From positions 3,667 to 50,945 of the forward strand of contig JASGCU010000008.1 of NCBI GenBank assembly GCA_030053935.1: a stretch of 47,279 nucleotides of DNA. The letters run 5' to 3'. Shown in pieces: positions 1-7,932 of this stretch. Under the pieces are notes generated by a model. It did no database searches. It saw nothing but the letters and a program-made list of their open reading frames with translations, and was not told the origin of the DNA. Numbering within the stretch: position 1 is the stretch's first letter; every line of letters begins with the position of its first letter. A program made the translations under genes and the position numbers. The stretch is from Chitinophagaceae bacterium. GTDB lineage: Bacteria; Bacteroidota; Bacteroidia; Cytophagales; JASGCU01.

Positions 1-263
1 GGGACTTCAACAAACAGGACATAGACCATATGAACAGCGTATTGTAGCCAACGCAGGGACAGTGCTAACTTGACAGGACAATACTTCAAAAAAGAACTAC
101 CGGTAACAAGGGGTTTGCGATAGCGAGGGTTCAGTGCTTCGCAGACACATTTGTGCAAGGTGGAGGTTCAGTTCTCCGAATGAAGTTTGGTGCTAAAAAT
201 CCCCGCCATCGCAAACCCCCGAAACGTTGGCAGTAATTATAACAGACACTACAAATAAAACAT
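1..263. other. Gene-free left edge upstream of the TIR gene
   Basis: I see no supportable gene here. A short open stretch at the very left edge ends in a stop near position 47 and could be the tail of a preceding cassette gene, but it is too short to identify. The segment is visibly richer in G and C than the rest of the window, and its main content is the palindromic attC-like element at about 101-236. Composition and structure both suggest horizontally acquired DNA. Confidence 0.5.
101..236 (+). repeat. attC-like palindromic element, copy 1
   Basis: An imperfect long palindrome. A perfect 12-bp arm, GGGGTTTGCGAT at 110-121, pairs with ATCGCAAACCCC at 208-219. Outside the arms are CGGTAACAAGG on the left and GAAACGTTGGCAG on the right, in the places where integron attC sites carry their R'' (ending AAC) and R' (starting GTT) boxes. 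The same outer words, AACAAGG and AAACGTTRGC, recur in the element at 1291-1389, so the two are one family. They do not match the strict RYYYAAC/GTTRRRY consensus, and no integrase gene is present, so attC is an inference from architecture. Confidence 0.5.
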
Positions 264-1287
264 ATGGCAGACAATATAGAAAATCAACAAGACAACAAAA
301 ATGAACAACCACCAAGAGGGACAAAACCTTTGGTGTTTATAAAGTCACGACACGAGAGACGCTGAACTTGCAGAACGATTTAGTAAACTTTTAAGTTCTG
401 TCAGTGCAGGAGTGTTAAAGTCTTTTCGCTCATCAGACAAAAGAGGAAATCAAGGCATAGCTTATGGCGTTGAATGGTATCCAGAAATTATGAAGAAATT
501 AGGCGATGCATCTGATGTTGTTGCTTTGCTGACACATAATAGCGTTGACAGACCTTGGATACTTTATGAAGCAGGTGTAGCTAAAGGTAAATTAGACACA
601 CCATTGTTAGGAATAGCAATTGGAATTCCTTTAAACAAAGCCAATAATGGTCCATTTGCTCAATTCCAAAATTCAGGTGACGACATAGACTCTCTAACTA
701 AATTATTAGTTCAATTGATAAATAGAATTCCAAATTCTGAACCTGACACAGCAGTAATTAAAATGCAAGTTGAAGCATTTAAAAAACAGGCAGAAGAAAT
801 ATTAAAGAAACAACCAGCACCTGAAAATAAAGAAGGGGAATTAATGGAGGATTCTTCAGTAGCCAAACTTTTTGAAGAAGTCAAAATTATGTTCCAAGAT
901 TTACCAACAAGAATTGAAAGAAATATTGACCCAAGTTTCAAAAAGAGACGATACAGATTTCACCCAAAAATGTTGGACGAAATAATGTTTATGTCAAAAG
1001 AATCAGAAGATTCATCCTTTGGCTTTTTAGTTATGATAAGTATGTACAGAGACGATATGCCTTGGATTTATGAAATTGGTAAAGAGACTTACGAAATTCT
1101 AAAATCAAACAAAAGTATATCTGTTAAAGAAAAGGCTCTTTCAGATTTTAGACGACTAATTAAAAATTCATTTAGACATCCTATTTTAATGGAAATGGGT
1201 GGTTCGAAAGACAATATGATGATGATGGAAGATATGATGTATTTTACCGACAAGTTTATGGACAGAATGATACACCACAAAGAATAA
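264..1287 (+). pseudogene. TIR-domain protein, frameshifted near the N-terminus
   Basis: From the ATG at 264 the frame opens as an N-terminus rich in Asn, Gln and Glu, reaches KPLVFI, then hits TGA at 363. Dropping one A from the AAA at 341-343 restores VFISHDTRDAELAERFSKLL, a canonical TIR strand A and helix, which runs into the long open frame to 1287. The restored protein is about 340 residues. TIR hallmarks follow: the DASDVVALL strand, then RPWILYEAG, whose Glu (codon 568-570, about residue 102) fits the catalytic Glu of NAD-cleaving TIR domains. The C-terminal half (from about 850 on) is a helical, Met-rich domain that I do not recognise. Bacterial TIR proteins are often anti-phage NADases, but that role is inference here. 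An internal start at 412 would lack the first TIR strand. The break may be real decay or a sequencing error. Confidence 0.72.
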
Positions 1288-1290
1288 CTA

Positions 1291-1389
1291 CTGCCAACAA
1301 GGTATTGCCAAAAGTGGGGCAGAAGTGGTAAATTGAAAATCTGTACTTCTATTTCTCCAACTTCGCAAAGCTGCAAAACGTTAGCTGCT
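1291..1389 (+). repeat. attC-like palindromic element, copy 2
   Basis: It begins four bases after the TIR stop codon with CTGCCAACAAGG and ends with CTGCAAAACGTTAGCTGC. Internal inverted words AGAAGT and ACTTCT (about 1321-1350) and TTCGCAAAG near the right end parallel copy 1. Cassette arrays place attC directly after the stop of the cassette gene, with the next start soon after the preceding site. Both hold here: 4 bp after the stop, and about 35 bp from the copy 1 R'-like box to the ATG at 264. The unit from about 227 to 1381 would therefore be one gene cassette. Confidence 0.5.
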
Positions 1390-1396
1390 ATGTTAT

Positions 1397-1671
1397 GAAA
1401 CTGCACAAGGAATTAGTTTCGGCACGATGTATTCAGATGATTGGGATGCATTTAAAAAAGCATTTTGTAATGATAATCATGTTATTAACAAAAAATACAC
1501 CGTAGGTATAGAAGGAAATCATTGTCGATTCAGACATCGAATGAGACTATCTGTTAGAAAAACTTGTTGTTTTTCAAAAAAAATGTTTAATCACATGAAA
1601 GCCTTTTGTTTAGCAATTTTTTATATTAATTGGGGCTTTATTTAATCTATCATACTTTTTGAATCACCACC
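1397..1671 (+). mobile_element. IS1-family transposase C-terminal fragment with possible right end
   Basis: Open frame 1397-1645 encodes the last 80 or so residues of an IS1-family (InsB-like) transposase. It shows an SFGTMYSDDWDAF strand with a catalytic-type Asp, then VGIEGNHCRFRHR carrying the final Glu of the DDE triad, then a basic tail RKTCCFSKKMFNH. The N-terminal zinc-binding half (InsA-like) is missing, so this is a dead fragment. Shortly after the stop, TTTTGAATCACCACC (about 1657-1671) looks like an IS1-type right inverted repeat, whose outer end is GGTG in the reverse direction. The fragment starts within about 15-25 bp of the attC-like element, so the two abut. Confidence 0.65.
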
Positions 1672-1685
1672 GATTTTCAAATATT

Positions 1686-1703
1686 TAATTTTTAGAACTC
1701 CCC
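1686..1703. repeat. Solitary end of the 94-bp (A) repeat family
   Basis: The word AATTTTTAGAACTCCCC matches the right terminal inverted repeat of the 94-bp elements at 12987-13080 and 39030-39123. No matching left end is visible nearby, so this is either a truncated copy or chance similarity in AT-rich DNA. Confidence 0.3.
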
Positions 1704-1716
1704 TTTAGTAACTATT

Positions 1717-1850
1717 AATGTTTGCAAGAAAACTCCTAATTTTGAATCCGCTCCGAAAAATCGTTTTTATAAAAATAATGAGTTTATAAACTATTGATAA
1801 TCAAACAGTTACAAAACTATACATGTGTCAAAAGTGATTTTTTGGACACT
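1717..1850. repeat. 134-bp MITE-like (B) repeat, copy 1
   Basis: A non-coding unit of exactly 134 bp with degenerate terminal inverted repeats: AATGTTTGCAAGAAAA on the left and TTTTTTGGACACT on the right, the latter reading AGTGTCCAAAAAA in reverse. Its left third (GCAAGAAAACTCCTA, then GAATCCGCTCCGAAAA) aligns with the copy at 4362-4495, which has the same length and the same end word GGACACTCTC. It lies between the IS1 fragment and the aguB stop codon. No coding capacity. Confidence 0.55.
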
Positions 1851-1920
1851 CTCATTTACGACAGTATGATTATTACATTATTATTATAATTTTATCTTTT
1901 CGAGATTGTAATCATACTAC

Positions 1921-2814
1921 TTATAACTCATCATTCCTTTTTTCTATCCAGCGTTTGAGAATATCGTTATAGGCATCTATTCTCCTATCCCTGAGAAAGG
2001 GCCATATATTTCGGACTTCGCTTGTTCTTTGCGTATCTATGTCTATTACGTGTATTGCTTCTTTTGATGAATCAGCGGTATAGAGCAGTTCTCCCTGAGC
2101 ACCTACTACCATACTATTTCCCCAAAAAACAATGCCGCTTGTCCGCTTGCTTTCATCCTCTTCTTTTCCTACTCTATTTACAGATATCACGGGTATTCCA
2201 TTTGCTATCGCATGCGACCTTTGAATAGTTATCCACGCTTCCTGCTGTCTTTTTTGTTCTTCTAAAGAATCATTTTTATCCCATCCTATTGCTGTTGGAT
2301 AAATAAGCATATCTGCACCTGCAAGGGTCATCAAACGTGCCGCTTCAGGATACCATTGGTCCCAACAGATGAGAACTCCTAAATTACCTACGGAAGTTTT
2401 TATGGGAGTAAAACCCGTATCACCTGGTGTAAAGTAAAATTTCTCATAAAAACCAGGATCATCGGGTATATGCATCTTTCTGTAAATTCCTTGTATCTCT
2501 CCCGTCTTTTCTAATACTACTGCGGTGTTATGGTATAATCCCGGCGCTCTTTTTTCAAATAAAGAAAGGACTATCACTATGGATAATTCCTTTGCTACTT
2601 TGCCAAAGAGAGTGGTAGAAGCACCAGGTATCGTCTCCGCAAGTGAAAAATATCGGACATCTTCACACTGACAAAAATATCTACTATTATGTAACTCTGA
2701 TAAAATCACTAATTCCGCTCCTTCGGATGCACATTGTCTTATTTTTTTTATTACAGATGTAGTATTTGTAGATGTATCTTGTGCAAAAAAAGTTTGTACA
2801 GTTCCTATTTTCAT
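1921..2814 (-). CDS. aguB: N-carbamoylputrescine amidase
   Basis: A carbon-nitrogen hydrolase of the nitrilase superfamily, 297 residues, typical for AguB. It hydrolyses N-carbamoylputrescine to putrescine, CO2 and ammonia in the arginine-agmatine route to polyamines. The catalytic triad is readable: Glu40 in LVILSELHN, Lys113 in YRKMHIPDDPGFYEKF, and Cys150 in LICWDQWYPEAAR. The segment YRKMHIPDDPG...FTPGDTGF is characteristic of this subfamily rather than of beta-ureidopropionase. It is the last gene of a tight minus-strand run after pdxJ and an alpha/beta hydrolase, 12 bp from the latter. The partner agmatine deiminase (aguA) is not in the window. Another amide substrate is possible but less likely. 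Confidence 0.88.
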   Translation of the reverse strand: MKIGTVQTFFAQDTSTNTTSVIKKIRQCASEGAELVILSELHNSRYFCQCEDVRYFSLAETIPGASTTLFGKVAKELSIVIVLSLFEKRAPGLYHNTAVVLEKTGEIQGIYRKMHIPDDPGFYEKFYFTPGDTGFTPIKTSVGNLGVLICWDQWYPEAARLMTLAGADMLIYPTAIGWDKNDSLEEQKRQQEAWITIQRSHAIANGIPVISVNRVGKEEDESKRTSGIVFWGNSMVVGAQGELLYTADSSKEAIHVIDIDTQRTSEVRNIWPFLRDRRIDAYNDILKRWIEKRNDEL

Positions 2815-2826
2815 TGTTTTTAAAAT

Positions 2827-3597
2827 TTATTGTGAATTTAAAAAAAGAAGGATTTCTTTGATAAACTCTTCAGGTTTAGTCGCATGAATCCAATGGTCTG
2901 CTCCCTCTATTGTCTTAATAGTAGCGTCTAAAAACATTGTTTGTATATGAGCAATATCCTCATCTCGGACATAATCAGAAAGTTCTCCCCTCAAAAAAAG
3001 AGTAGGATTGGGAAAAGGACCAGAGAATGGTAATGCTGCGGACATATTGTCTAAATGTTTTTCTAATGCTTCTATATTTAATTTCCATTGAAAACGATTT
3101 TCTTTGAAATATATATTTTTTAAAAGAAATTGCCTCACTTTTACATCAAAAAGAAAGCGGGACAGAATATCATCTGCTGTTTTTCGGGAATCTAATGTCT
3201 GTAAATCAATACTTTTCAGAGCATCAATGGTAGCATAGTGCTGTATTGCATATTTTCTCGGGGTCATATCCACCACTATCAGCTTATCTAATAGTTTTGG
3301 AAAGTCAAGAGCAAATCGCATAGCCACCTTTCCACCCATAGAATGTCCAATTATATGAGGAAAAGAAATACTCTGATCAGATATTAAACGAAAAATATCC
3401 CCTGCCATAGATTCTATGGTATGTTCGGTATGATGAAAAGATTGCCCATGGTTTCTCATATCGGGAATTATGAGTTGATAGTTATGATCTAACAATGGCT
3501 TTGTGACCGTGAGCCAATTATCAGAAGATCCAAACAGACCATGCAGAATAATAATAGGTTTACCCGTTCCTATACTTCTAAAAAAAAGAGGTTCCAT
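2827..3597 (-). CDS. Alpha/beta hydrolase, YbfF-like esterase
   Basis: A 256-residue alpha/beta hydrolase fold protein. It has the oxyanion-hole segment ILHGLFGSSDNW (residues 17-28), the nucleophile elbow GHSMGG with Ser86, an acid candidate near Asp208, and the catalytic His235 in EGADHWIH. The PDMRNHGQS segment and the GLFGSSDNW pattern match the YbfF / ABHD11 group of short acyl esterases. There is no signal peptide, so it is cytoplasmic. It sits 9 bp after pdxJ and 12 bp before aguB, so the three are probably co-transcribed. The physiological substrate cannot be read from sequence. Confidence 0.85.
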   Translation of the reverse strand: MEPLFFRSIGTGKPIIILHGLFGSSDNWLTVTKPLLDHNYQLIIPDMRNHGQSFHHTEHTIESMAGDIFRLISDQSISFPHIIGHSMGGKVAMRFALDFPKLLDKLIVVDMTPRKYAIQHYATIDALKSIDLQTLDSRKTADDILSRFLFDVKVRQFLLKNIYFKENRFQWKLNIEALEKHLDNMSAALPFSGPFPNPTLFLRGELSDYVRDEDIAHIQTMFLDATIKTIEGADHWIHATKPEEFIKEILLFLNSQ

Positions 3598-3606
3598 TGG
3601 TGTAGT

Positions 3607-4323
3607 TTATTTTTGAAGTTGATTTAAATAGAGAGCGATAGTATTTTCTAATCCCAAATACAAGGCATCACAGATAAGCGCATGCCCTATAGAAACTTCC
3701 TGTATAAAAGGTATCTCAGTTACTAAAAAATGAAGGTTTTGCAGATTCAAATCATGCCCCGCATTGATTTGAATTCCTAATTTCTTTGCCATTTCCGATG
3801 CAACTTTATAAGGTTTTATAGCATTGTATTTATCTTGGATAAAAAAATGAGCATATCTTTCTGTATATAGCTCTATTCTATCTGTTCCAATCGCCGCAGC
3901 TCCTTTTACCATTGTTTCTAAGGGATCTACAAAGAGGGAAGTTCTGATTTTTGCATCTTTCAAACGAGTAATGATAGGAATTAAAAACTCTTTATTCTCA
4001 AGAGTATCCCAACCTGCATTGGAAGTAATAGCATCGGGGGGGTCAGGTACCAATGTCACCTGATGGGGCTTTACTTGTAGCACCAAATCCAAAAATCTCT
4101 CACTCGGATACCCTTCAATATTAAATTCAATCCTCGTATGTTTTTGTAATTCTAACACATCAGAATACCGAATATGCCTTTCATCTGGACGGGGATGCAC
4201 AGTAATACCATCTGCTCCAAATCTTTCACAATCTCTGGCTACTGCTATGAGGTCAGGATTATTTCCCCCTCTTGCATTTCTTAAAGTTGCTATTTTATTG
4301 ATATTTACACTGAGCTTAGTCAT
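3607..4323 (-). CDS. pdxJ: Pyridoxine 5'-phosphate synthase
   Basis: PdxJ condenses 1-deoxy-D-xylulose 5-phosphate with 3-amino-2-oxopropyl phosphate to give pyridoxine 5'-phosphate, the ring-closing step of the DXP-dependent vitamin B6 route. At 238 residues it is full length for this TIM-barrel family. Signature segments are [15 protein letters not shown] at the N-terminus, [15 protein letters not shown] (residues 37-51, His43), EFNIEGYP with Glu70, and INAGHDLN late in the chain. The start gives a standard N-terminus with no extension. First gene of the run pdxJ / esterase / aguB. Confidence 0.96.
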   Translation of the reverse strand: MTKLSVNINKIATLRNARGGNNPDLIAVARDCERFGADGITVHPRPDERHIRYSDVLELQKHTRIEFNIEGYPSERFLDLVLQVKPHQVTLVPDPPDAITSNAGWDTLENKEFLIPIITRLKDAKIRTSLFVDPLETMVKGAAAIGTDRIELYTERYAHFFIQDKYNAIKPYKVASEMAKKLGIQINAGHDLNLQNLHFLVTEIPFIQEVSIGHALICDALYLGLENTIALYLNQLQK

Positions 4324-4621
4324 ATAATTATTATGTGAAATGAATGAAATAATACATAAATAGTGTCTGCAAAAAAAATCTTATTTTTGATTCTGTACCG
4401 AAAAGTTCTTTTTGATACACCTGTAATTTTGTAATTATTTGATTATCAATAAGTTTAACACTCAATATTTGTATAAAAAGGAATTTTCGGACACTCTCTT
4501 TTATTATAAAAAAACTCTAAAAAATATGAATAAAATTTAAAAATGAAGAGTTTTCTTGCGGATACTATATAACAAAATAAGAACGTTGTGTGAGCTTATA
4601 TACATAATTTTTTAGCCACCT
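4324..4621. other. Intergenic gap between pdxJ and the TonB-dependent receptor gene
   Basis: About 300 bp without a gene. Most of it is the 134-bp repeat at 4362-4495. The remainder is AT-rich and should hold the pdxJ promoter (minus strand), but no clear TAnnTTTG box stands out. No convincing terminator hairpin for the receptor gene was found. Confidence 0.5.
4362..4495. repeat. 134-bp MITE-like (B) repeat, copy 2
   Basis: Terminal inverted repeats AGTGTCTGCAAA on the left and TTTTCGGACACT on the right match at 10 of 12 positions when one is reversed. The internal word GATTCTGTACCGAAAAG parallels GAATCCGCTCCGAAAA in the copy at 1717-1850, and both copies measure 134 bp end to end. Non-coding. 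The structure suggests a non-autonomous transposable element, but no cognate transposase is in the window. Confidence 0.6.
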
Positions 4622-6790
4622 TTAAAAAATATCTGTAAAAAGAGATATATAATACAATCTCCCTGGTATGTTGGGTATATACAGAGGATCTTTATAGTCA
4701 AATATATTTTCTACTCCTGCTTGTATTTTTATGTATTTGTTTATGCGTTGAGATGCCGAAAAATTGGTAAGAAAATATGCTTTTACAAAAATATCATAAT
4801 TATCTAACACTCCATTTCCTGTGATATCGGAGGTAGGGATAGTTCTACCAGCTATATTTCCTTGCAGAGGGGGTATTCCATATTTACCTCTGAAAAGAAA
4901 TCTAAGAGAAACATCTGTTTTTGTTTTTTTATTTTCATATACCATTTTGATATTTCCTTGATGCCGAGATCTATTGTAAAGCCCCCAGTAGTCATTTGTT
5001 TGTAATTGTGCAACTGCTTTGGTTTCAGGTATTCTGTAATAGATTTCTTTATTTTCTATTTTTTGTAAGACATTTTTATCTTTGGCAATGAGGAGTTGGT
5101 ATCCCGCTGATATTTGAAAATTTTTGAAGAAAGAGTATTGGGTATTTATTTCTATGCCTTGTGTGTATACTTTTGAGATGTTATTGTAAGTATAGATAGG
5201 GTGTGCGTCTTTGGTATAGGCGATGATTTGCGTTTCTATAAGATTATGGAGGTCATTGTGAAAGAAATGTGCATCTATGGAAATTTTTTGGTTGGGTTTG
5301 AGGGTTATTCCCGCATTAAAGGCGTAAGATTGCTCGGGTTTCAGGTCTTGGAGCAGAGCAATATCGTAAAAAAATTGACTTATTTGCCCTTTAGATTGGA
5401 GGTCTTGGAGTATTTCTGAGGCTACCTGTGTTCCTAATATGCTGTATCCCGCCGCCATATTATTAAAATTGAAGTAGGTTTGTCGGAAGTCGGGTGCTTT
5501 AAATCCTACACCAAAGGAAGCTTTTATGCTTATTTTTTTGTGTAGTTGTATTTGAGAGGATATTTTTGGGCTTAGTTGCCCTCTGTAGAGAGAGTTGTGG
5601 TCATATCGGAGTCCGAATACCAATTTCCAAGGAACAAAAGGATCCCATTCGTGTTGGATGAATATATAAGAAGTTTCTTGGGTCTTATTTTCCCCTGCTC
5701 CATAGCGTGAAGTTTGCACTATCTCACTTACATTGCCTGCCCCGAGAGTGGTAGTATGTTTTTTATTAAAAAAATATTCTGCATTTACTTCTGGGCGAAT
5801 AAAATATTGAGAAAAGGCATCTTCGTAAAAAGAGGTTCTCTGTATATTTCCGGTATCTAATCGAGTGTTGGTTTCATAACGGGTAATATAGAAACGGTAG
5901 GTCATTTTGAATAATGAGGTTACATTCCAAAAGAGAGTGGTATTTATATTCACATCATTAATAGTCCCTTTTCCAAAAGAATTTATATTTTTATTCTGTG
6001 ACACTACACTATAATCGAAAGTTTGCTGTTCAGCGAACCAACGAGCAGAAAGTTTGAATTGTATATTGCGGGCTATTTGATAATTCCATTTGGAAGTTAT
6101 GGTGTAATTAAAAAAAGGAGATACTGTTTTTCCCAAAGAATCCGCAAAAAGACGGTATCCATTCGTAGAATAGTAGTTTGAGAAGAGAGAAAACGCATGT
6201 TTTTTTTTGGTAAATCCCCATTGTCCCGTGATGTCTGCGGTGTTATTGGTACCATATCTTCCATACAAGTGAAGTTGTTTGTTTTGTGGGGATTCGGTGA
6301 TAATATTTATGACCCCCGCAAGGGCTTCGGATCCATATAAACTGGAGGAGGGACCTTTTATGATTTCTATTTGTTGTATATTTCCTACGGTTACCCTGTT
6401 GAGTTCCAATCCTCCCGTGTTTCTCCCAATAAGTGGTTCCCCATCTACTAAAATAAGAGTATAAGCAGGATCCATGCCTTGTATTTGAATTCCATTTCCT
6501 TGTCCGTTTACCTGAGGAACTATCACTAAACCTGTTTGTTCTGTTAAAACATCTGTTAATCTCAAGAATCCGTTTTTTTGAATCTGTAATTTTGATATGA
6601 GATGCACAGGAATAGTTATGTTATCTATGCTTTTTTCGTTTTTAGTAGCAGTTATAACTACCCCATCTAATTTTTTTGTGTAATTGTTATAAACACTATC
6701 TTGTGCTAATACCATTTGTGTGTTTAAAAAAAGAAAAAAAAAGATGAGTTTTTTTTTGAGAAAAGGGAGCATTGTTTTCTTATTATTCAT
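4622..6790 (-). CDS. TonB-dependent outer membrane receptor
   Basis: A 722-residue outer-membrane active transporter. The signal peptide has a Lys-rich start, a FFFLFLNTQ core and a cut after VLAQ (about residue 30). A plug domain follows (about 40-155), with VVITATKNEKSI near the TonB box and the hallmark IEIIKGPSSSLYGSEALAGVINIIT. The rest is an aromatic-rich beta-barrel ending in Phe, as expected for BAM-dependent insertion. It lacks the carboxypeptidase-like N-terminal extension of SusC proteins and resembles the ferri-siderophore, haem or cobalamin receptor class. The substrate cannot be told. No substrate-binding or ABC genes adjoin. Bases 6809-6816 carry a TAATTTTG box on the minus strand, a candidate -7 element. 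Confidence 0.9.
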   Translation of the reverse strand: MNNKKTMLPFLKKKLIFFFLFLNTQMVLAQDSVYNNYTKKLDGVVITATKNEKSIDNITIPVHLISKLQIQKNGFLRLTDVLTEQTGLVIVPQVNGQGNGIQIQGMDPAYTLILVDGEPLIGRNTGGLELNRVTVGNIQQIEIIKGPSSSLYGSEALAGVINIITESPQNKQLHLYGRYGTNNTADITGQWGFTKKKHAFSLFSNYYSTNGYRLFADSLGKTVSPFFNYTITSKWNYQIARNIQFKLSARWFAEQQTFDYSVVSQNKNINSFGKGTINDVNINTTLFWNVTSLFKMTYRFYITRYETNTRLDTGNIQRTSFYEDAFSQYFIRPEVNAEYFFNKKHTTTLGAGNVSEIVQTSRYGAGENKTQETSYIFIQHEWDPFVPWKLVFGLRYDHNSLYRGQLSPKISSQIQLHKKISIKASFGVGFKAPDFRQTYFNFNNMAAGYSILGTQVASEILQDLQSKGQISQFFYDIALLQDLKPEQSYAFNAGITLKPNQKISIDAHFFHNDLHNLIETQIIAYTKDAHPIYTYNNISKVYTQGIEINTQYSFFKNFQISAGYQLLIAKDKNVLQKIENKEIYYRIPETKAVAQLQTNDYWGLYNRSRHQGNIKMVYENKKTKTDVSLRFLFRGKYGIPPLQGNIAGRTIPTSDITGNGVLDNYDIFVKAYFLTNFSASQRINKYIKIQAGVENIFDYKDPLYIPNIPGRLYYISLFTDIF

Positions 6791-6808
6791 AATAGAGAGT
6801 TTTTCTGC

Positions 6809-6816
6809 AAAATTAC
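6809..6816 (-). promoter_or_regulatory. Candidate -7 promoter box for the TonB-dependent receptor
   Basis: On the minus strand this reads TAATTTTG, matching the Bacteroidota -7 consensus TAnnTTTG. It lies about 20 bp upstream of the receptor ATG, which implies a leader of only about a dozen bases. I see no clean TTG-type -33 box at the expected distance, so support is moderate at best. Confidence 0.3.
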
Positions 6817-6879
6817 ACTTATTATTCTATAAAAATAGCCCGATGAGTATAATTTATGCCCCAAAAATAATTATTACAT

Positions 6880-7917
6880 CTACTGAGTATGAATTACATA
6901 TTTTTCCCATTTTTGTAAGACAGATGCAAAATCATTCGGGATCTCCGATTCAAAAAACATTTTTTCATGGGTAATAGGATGTATAAATCCTAATGTTTTT
7001 GCGTGAAGAGATTGACGTGGGATTATTTGAAAGCAGTTCTCCACAAATTGTTTATATTTAGAAAACACGGTTCCCTTTAATATTTCACTCCCTCCATAGA
7101 GAGCATCATTAAAAATAGGATGTCCTAAAAACTTGAGATGGGCTCTTATTTGATGGGTTCTCCCTGTTTCTAAATTACATTGTAAGAGAGAAACATACCG
7201 AAGGTCTTTCAAAACCTCGTAATGTGTAATGGCTTTTTTTCCAAAATCACCATCAGGAAATGCTGTAGTTATACGTCTATCTTTCATACTACGTCCTAAA
7301 TGGATATCTATAGTTCCCTTAGGAGTATCGGGAACGCCCCAAACCAAAGCCCAGTAAGTTCTTTCTATTTGATGAGTAAAAAATTGTTTTGCTAAAAAAT
7401 TCATAGATTCTTCTGTCTTTGCTATCACTAAAAGACCGCTGGTATCTTTATCTATTCTATGGACTAATCCCGGTCTCCCCTCATTATTTTGCATTTGGGG
7501 AAGGTTTTGAAAATAATATACTAAAGCATTTACTAATGTTCCGCTCCAATTATTATATGCGGGATGTACTACCATTCCTGCGGGTTTATTAATAATGAGT
7601 AGGTATTCGTCTTCATATACAATAGAAAGGGGGATATTTTCGGGGATAACGTCTTTTAATCGGGGTGGTTCAGGAAAAGAAACGGTGATTATATCAGCAG
7701 GACGGACTTTGTAATTGGCTTTAATAGGGAATCCATTGACCTTTACAAATTCCGTTTTTATACCATCTTGTACCTTGTTACGTGTCACGTTCTTTAAGCG
7801 ACCCATCAAGTATTTATCTATTCTTATGGGAGATTGAGATGGATCCACTTTTATAGTGTGATGCACAAATATATCTTCTTTTTCTTCTTCCTCATCTGAC
7901 AAAAAAATATTTTCCAT
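6880..7917 (-). CDS. rluD: RluA/RluD-family 23S rRNA pseudouridine synthase
   Basis: 345 residues. An S4-like RNA-binding domain (about 30-85, SPIRIDKYLMGRLK...NGFPIKANYKV) precedes the catalytic domain. The catalytic motif HRIDKDTSGLLV contains Asp156, and GRTHQIRAHLKFLGHPI is present near residue 245. These are features of the RluA/C/D family that isomerises uridines in 23S rRNA. RluD is the best guess because the S4 domain is present and this form is common in Bacteroidota. RluC-type specificity is not excluded. It lies 15 bp downstream of a small lipoprotein gene and is probably co-transcribed with it. Confidence 0.88.
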   Translation of the reverse strand: MENIFLSDEEEEKEDIFVHHTIKVDPSQSPIRIDKYLMGRLKNVTRNKVQDGIKTEFVKVNGFPIKANYKVRPADIITVSFPEPPRLKDVIPENIPLSIVYEDEYLLIINKPAGMVVHPAYNNWSGTLVNALVYYFQNLPQMQNNEGRPGLVHRIDKDTSGLLVIAKTEESMNFLAKQFFTHQIERTYWALVWGVPDTPKGTIDIHLGRSMKDRRITTAFPDGDFGKKAITHYEVLKDLRYVSLLQCNLETGRTHQIRAHLKFLGHPIFNDALYGGSEILKGTVFSKYKQFVENCFQIIPRQSLHAKTLGFIHPITHEKMFFESEIPNDFASVLQKWEKYVIHTQ

Positions 7918-7932
7918 CTATAGTTAATGATA

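Noticed and set aside
47-231. Outer inverted pair GCCAACG (49-55) / CGTTGGC (225-231) as boundaries of the first attC-like element
   Set aside because: The left word lies 55 bp from the inner stem while the right word lies 5 bp from it. The alternative left word GGTAACAAGG at 102-111 matches the second element better.
1089-1406. 105-codon minus-strand frame across the end of the TIR gene
   Set aside because: It is antisense to the TIR coding region and the second attC-like element. The plus-strand protein has clear TIR and helical patterns, this one has none.
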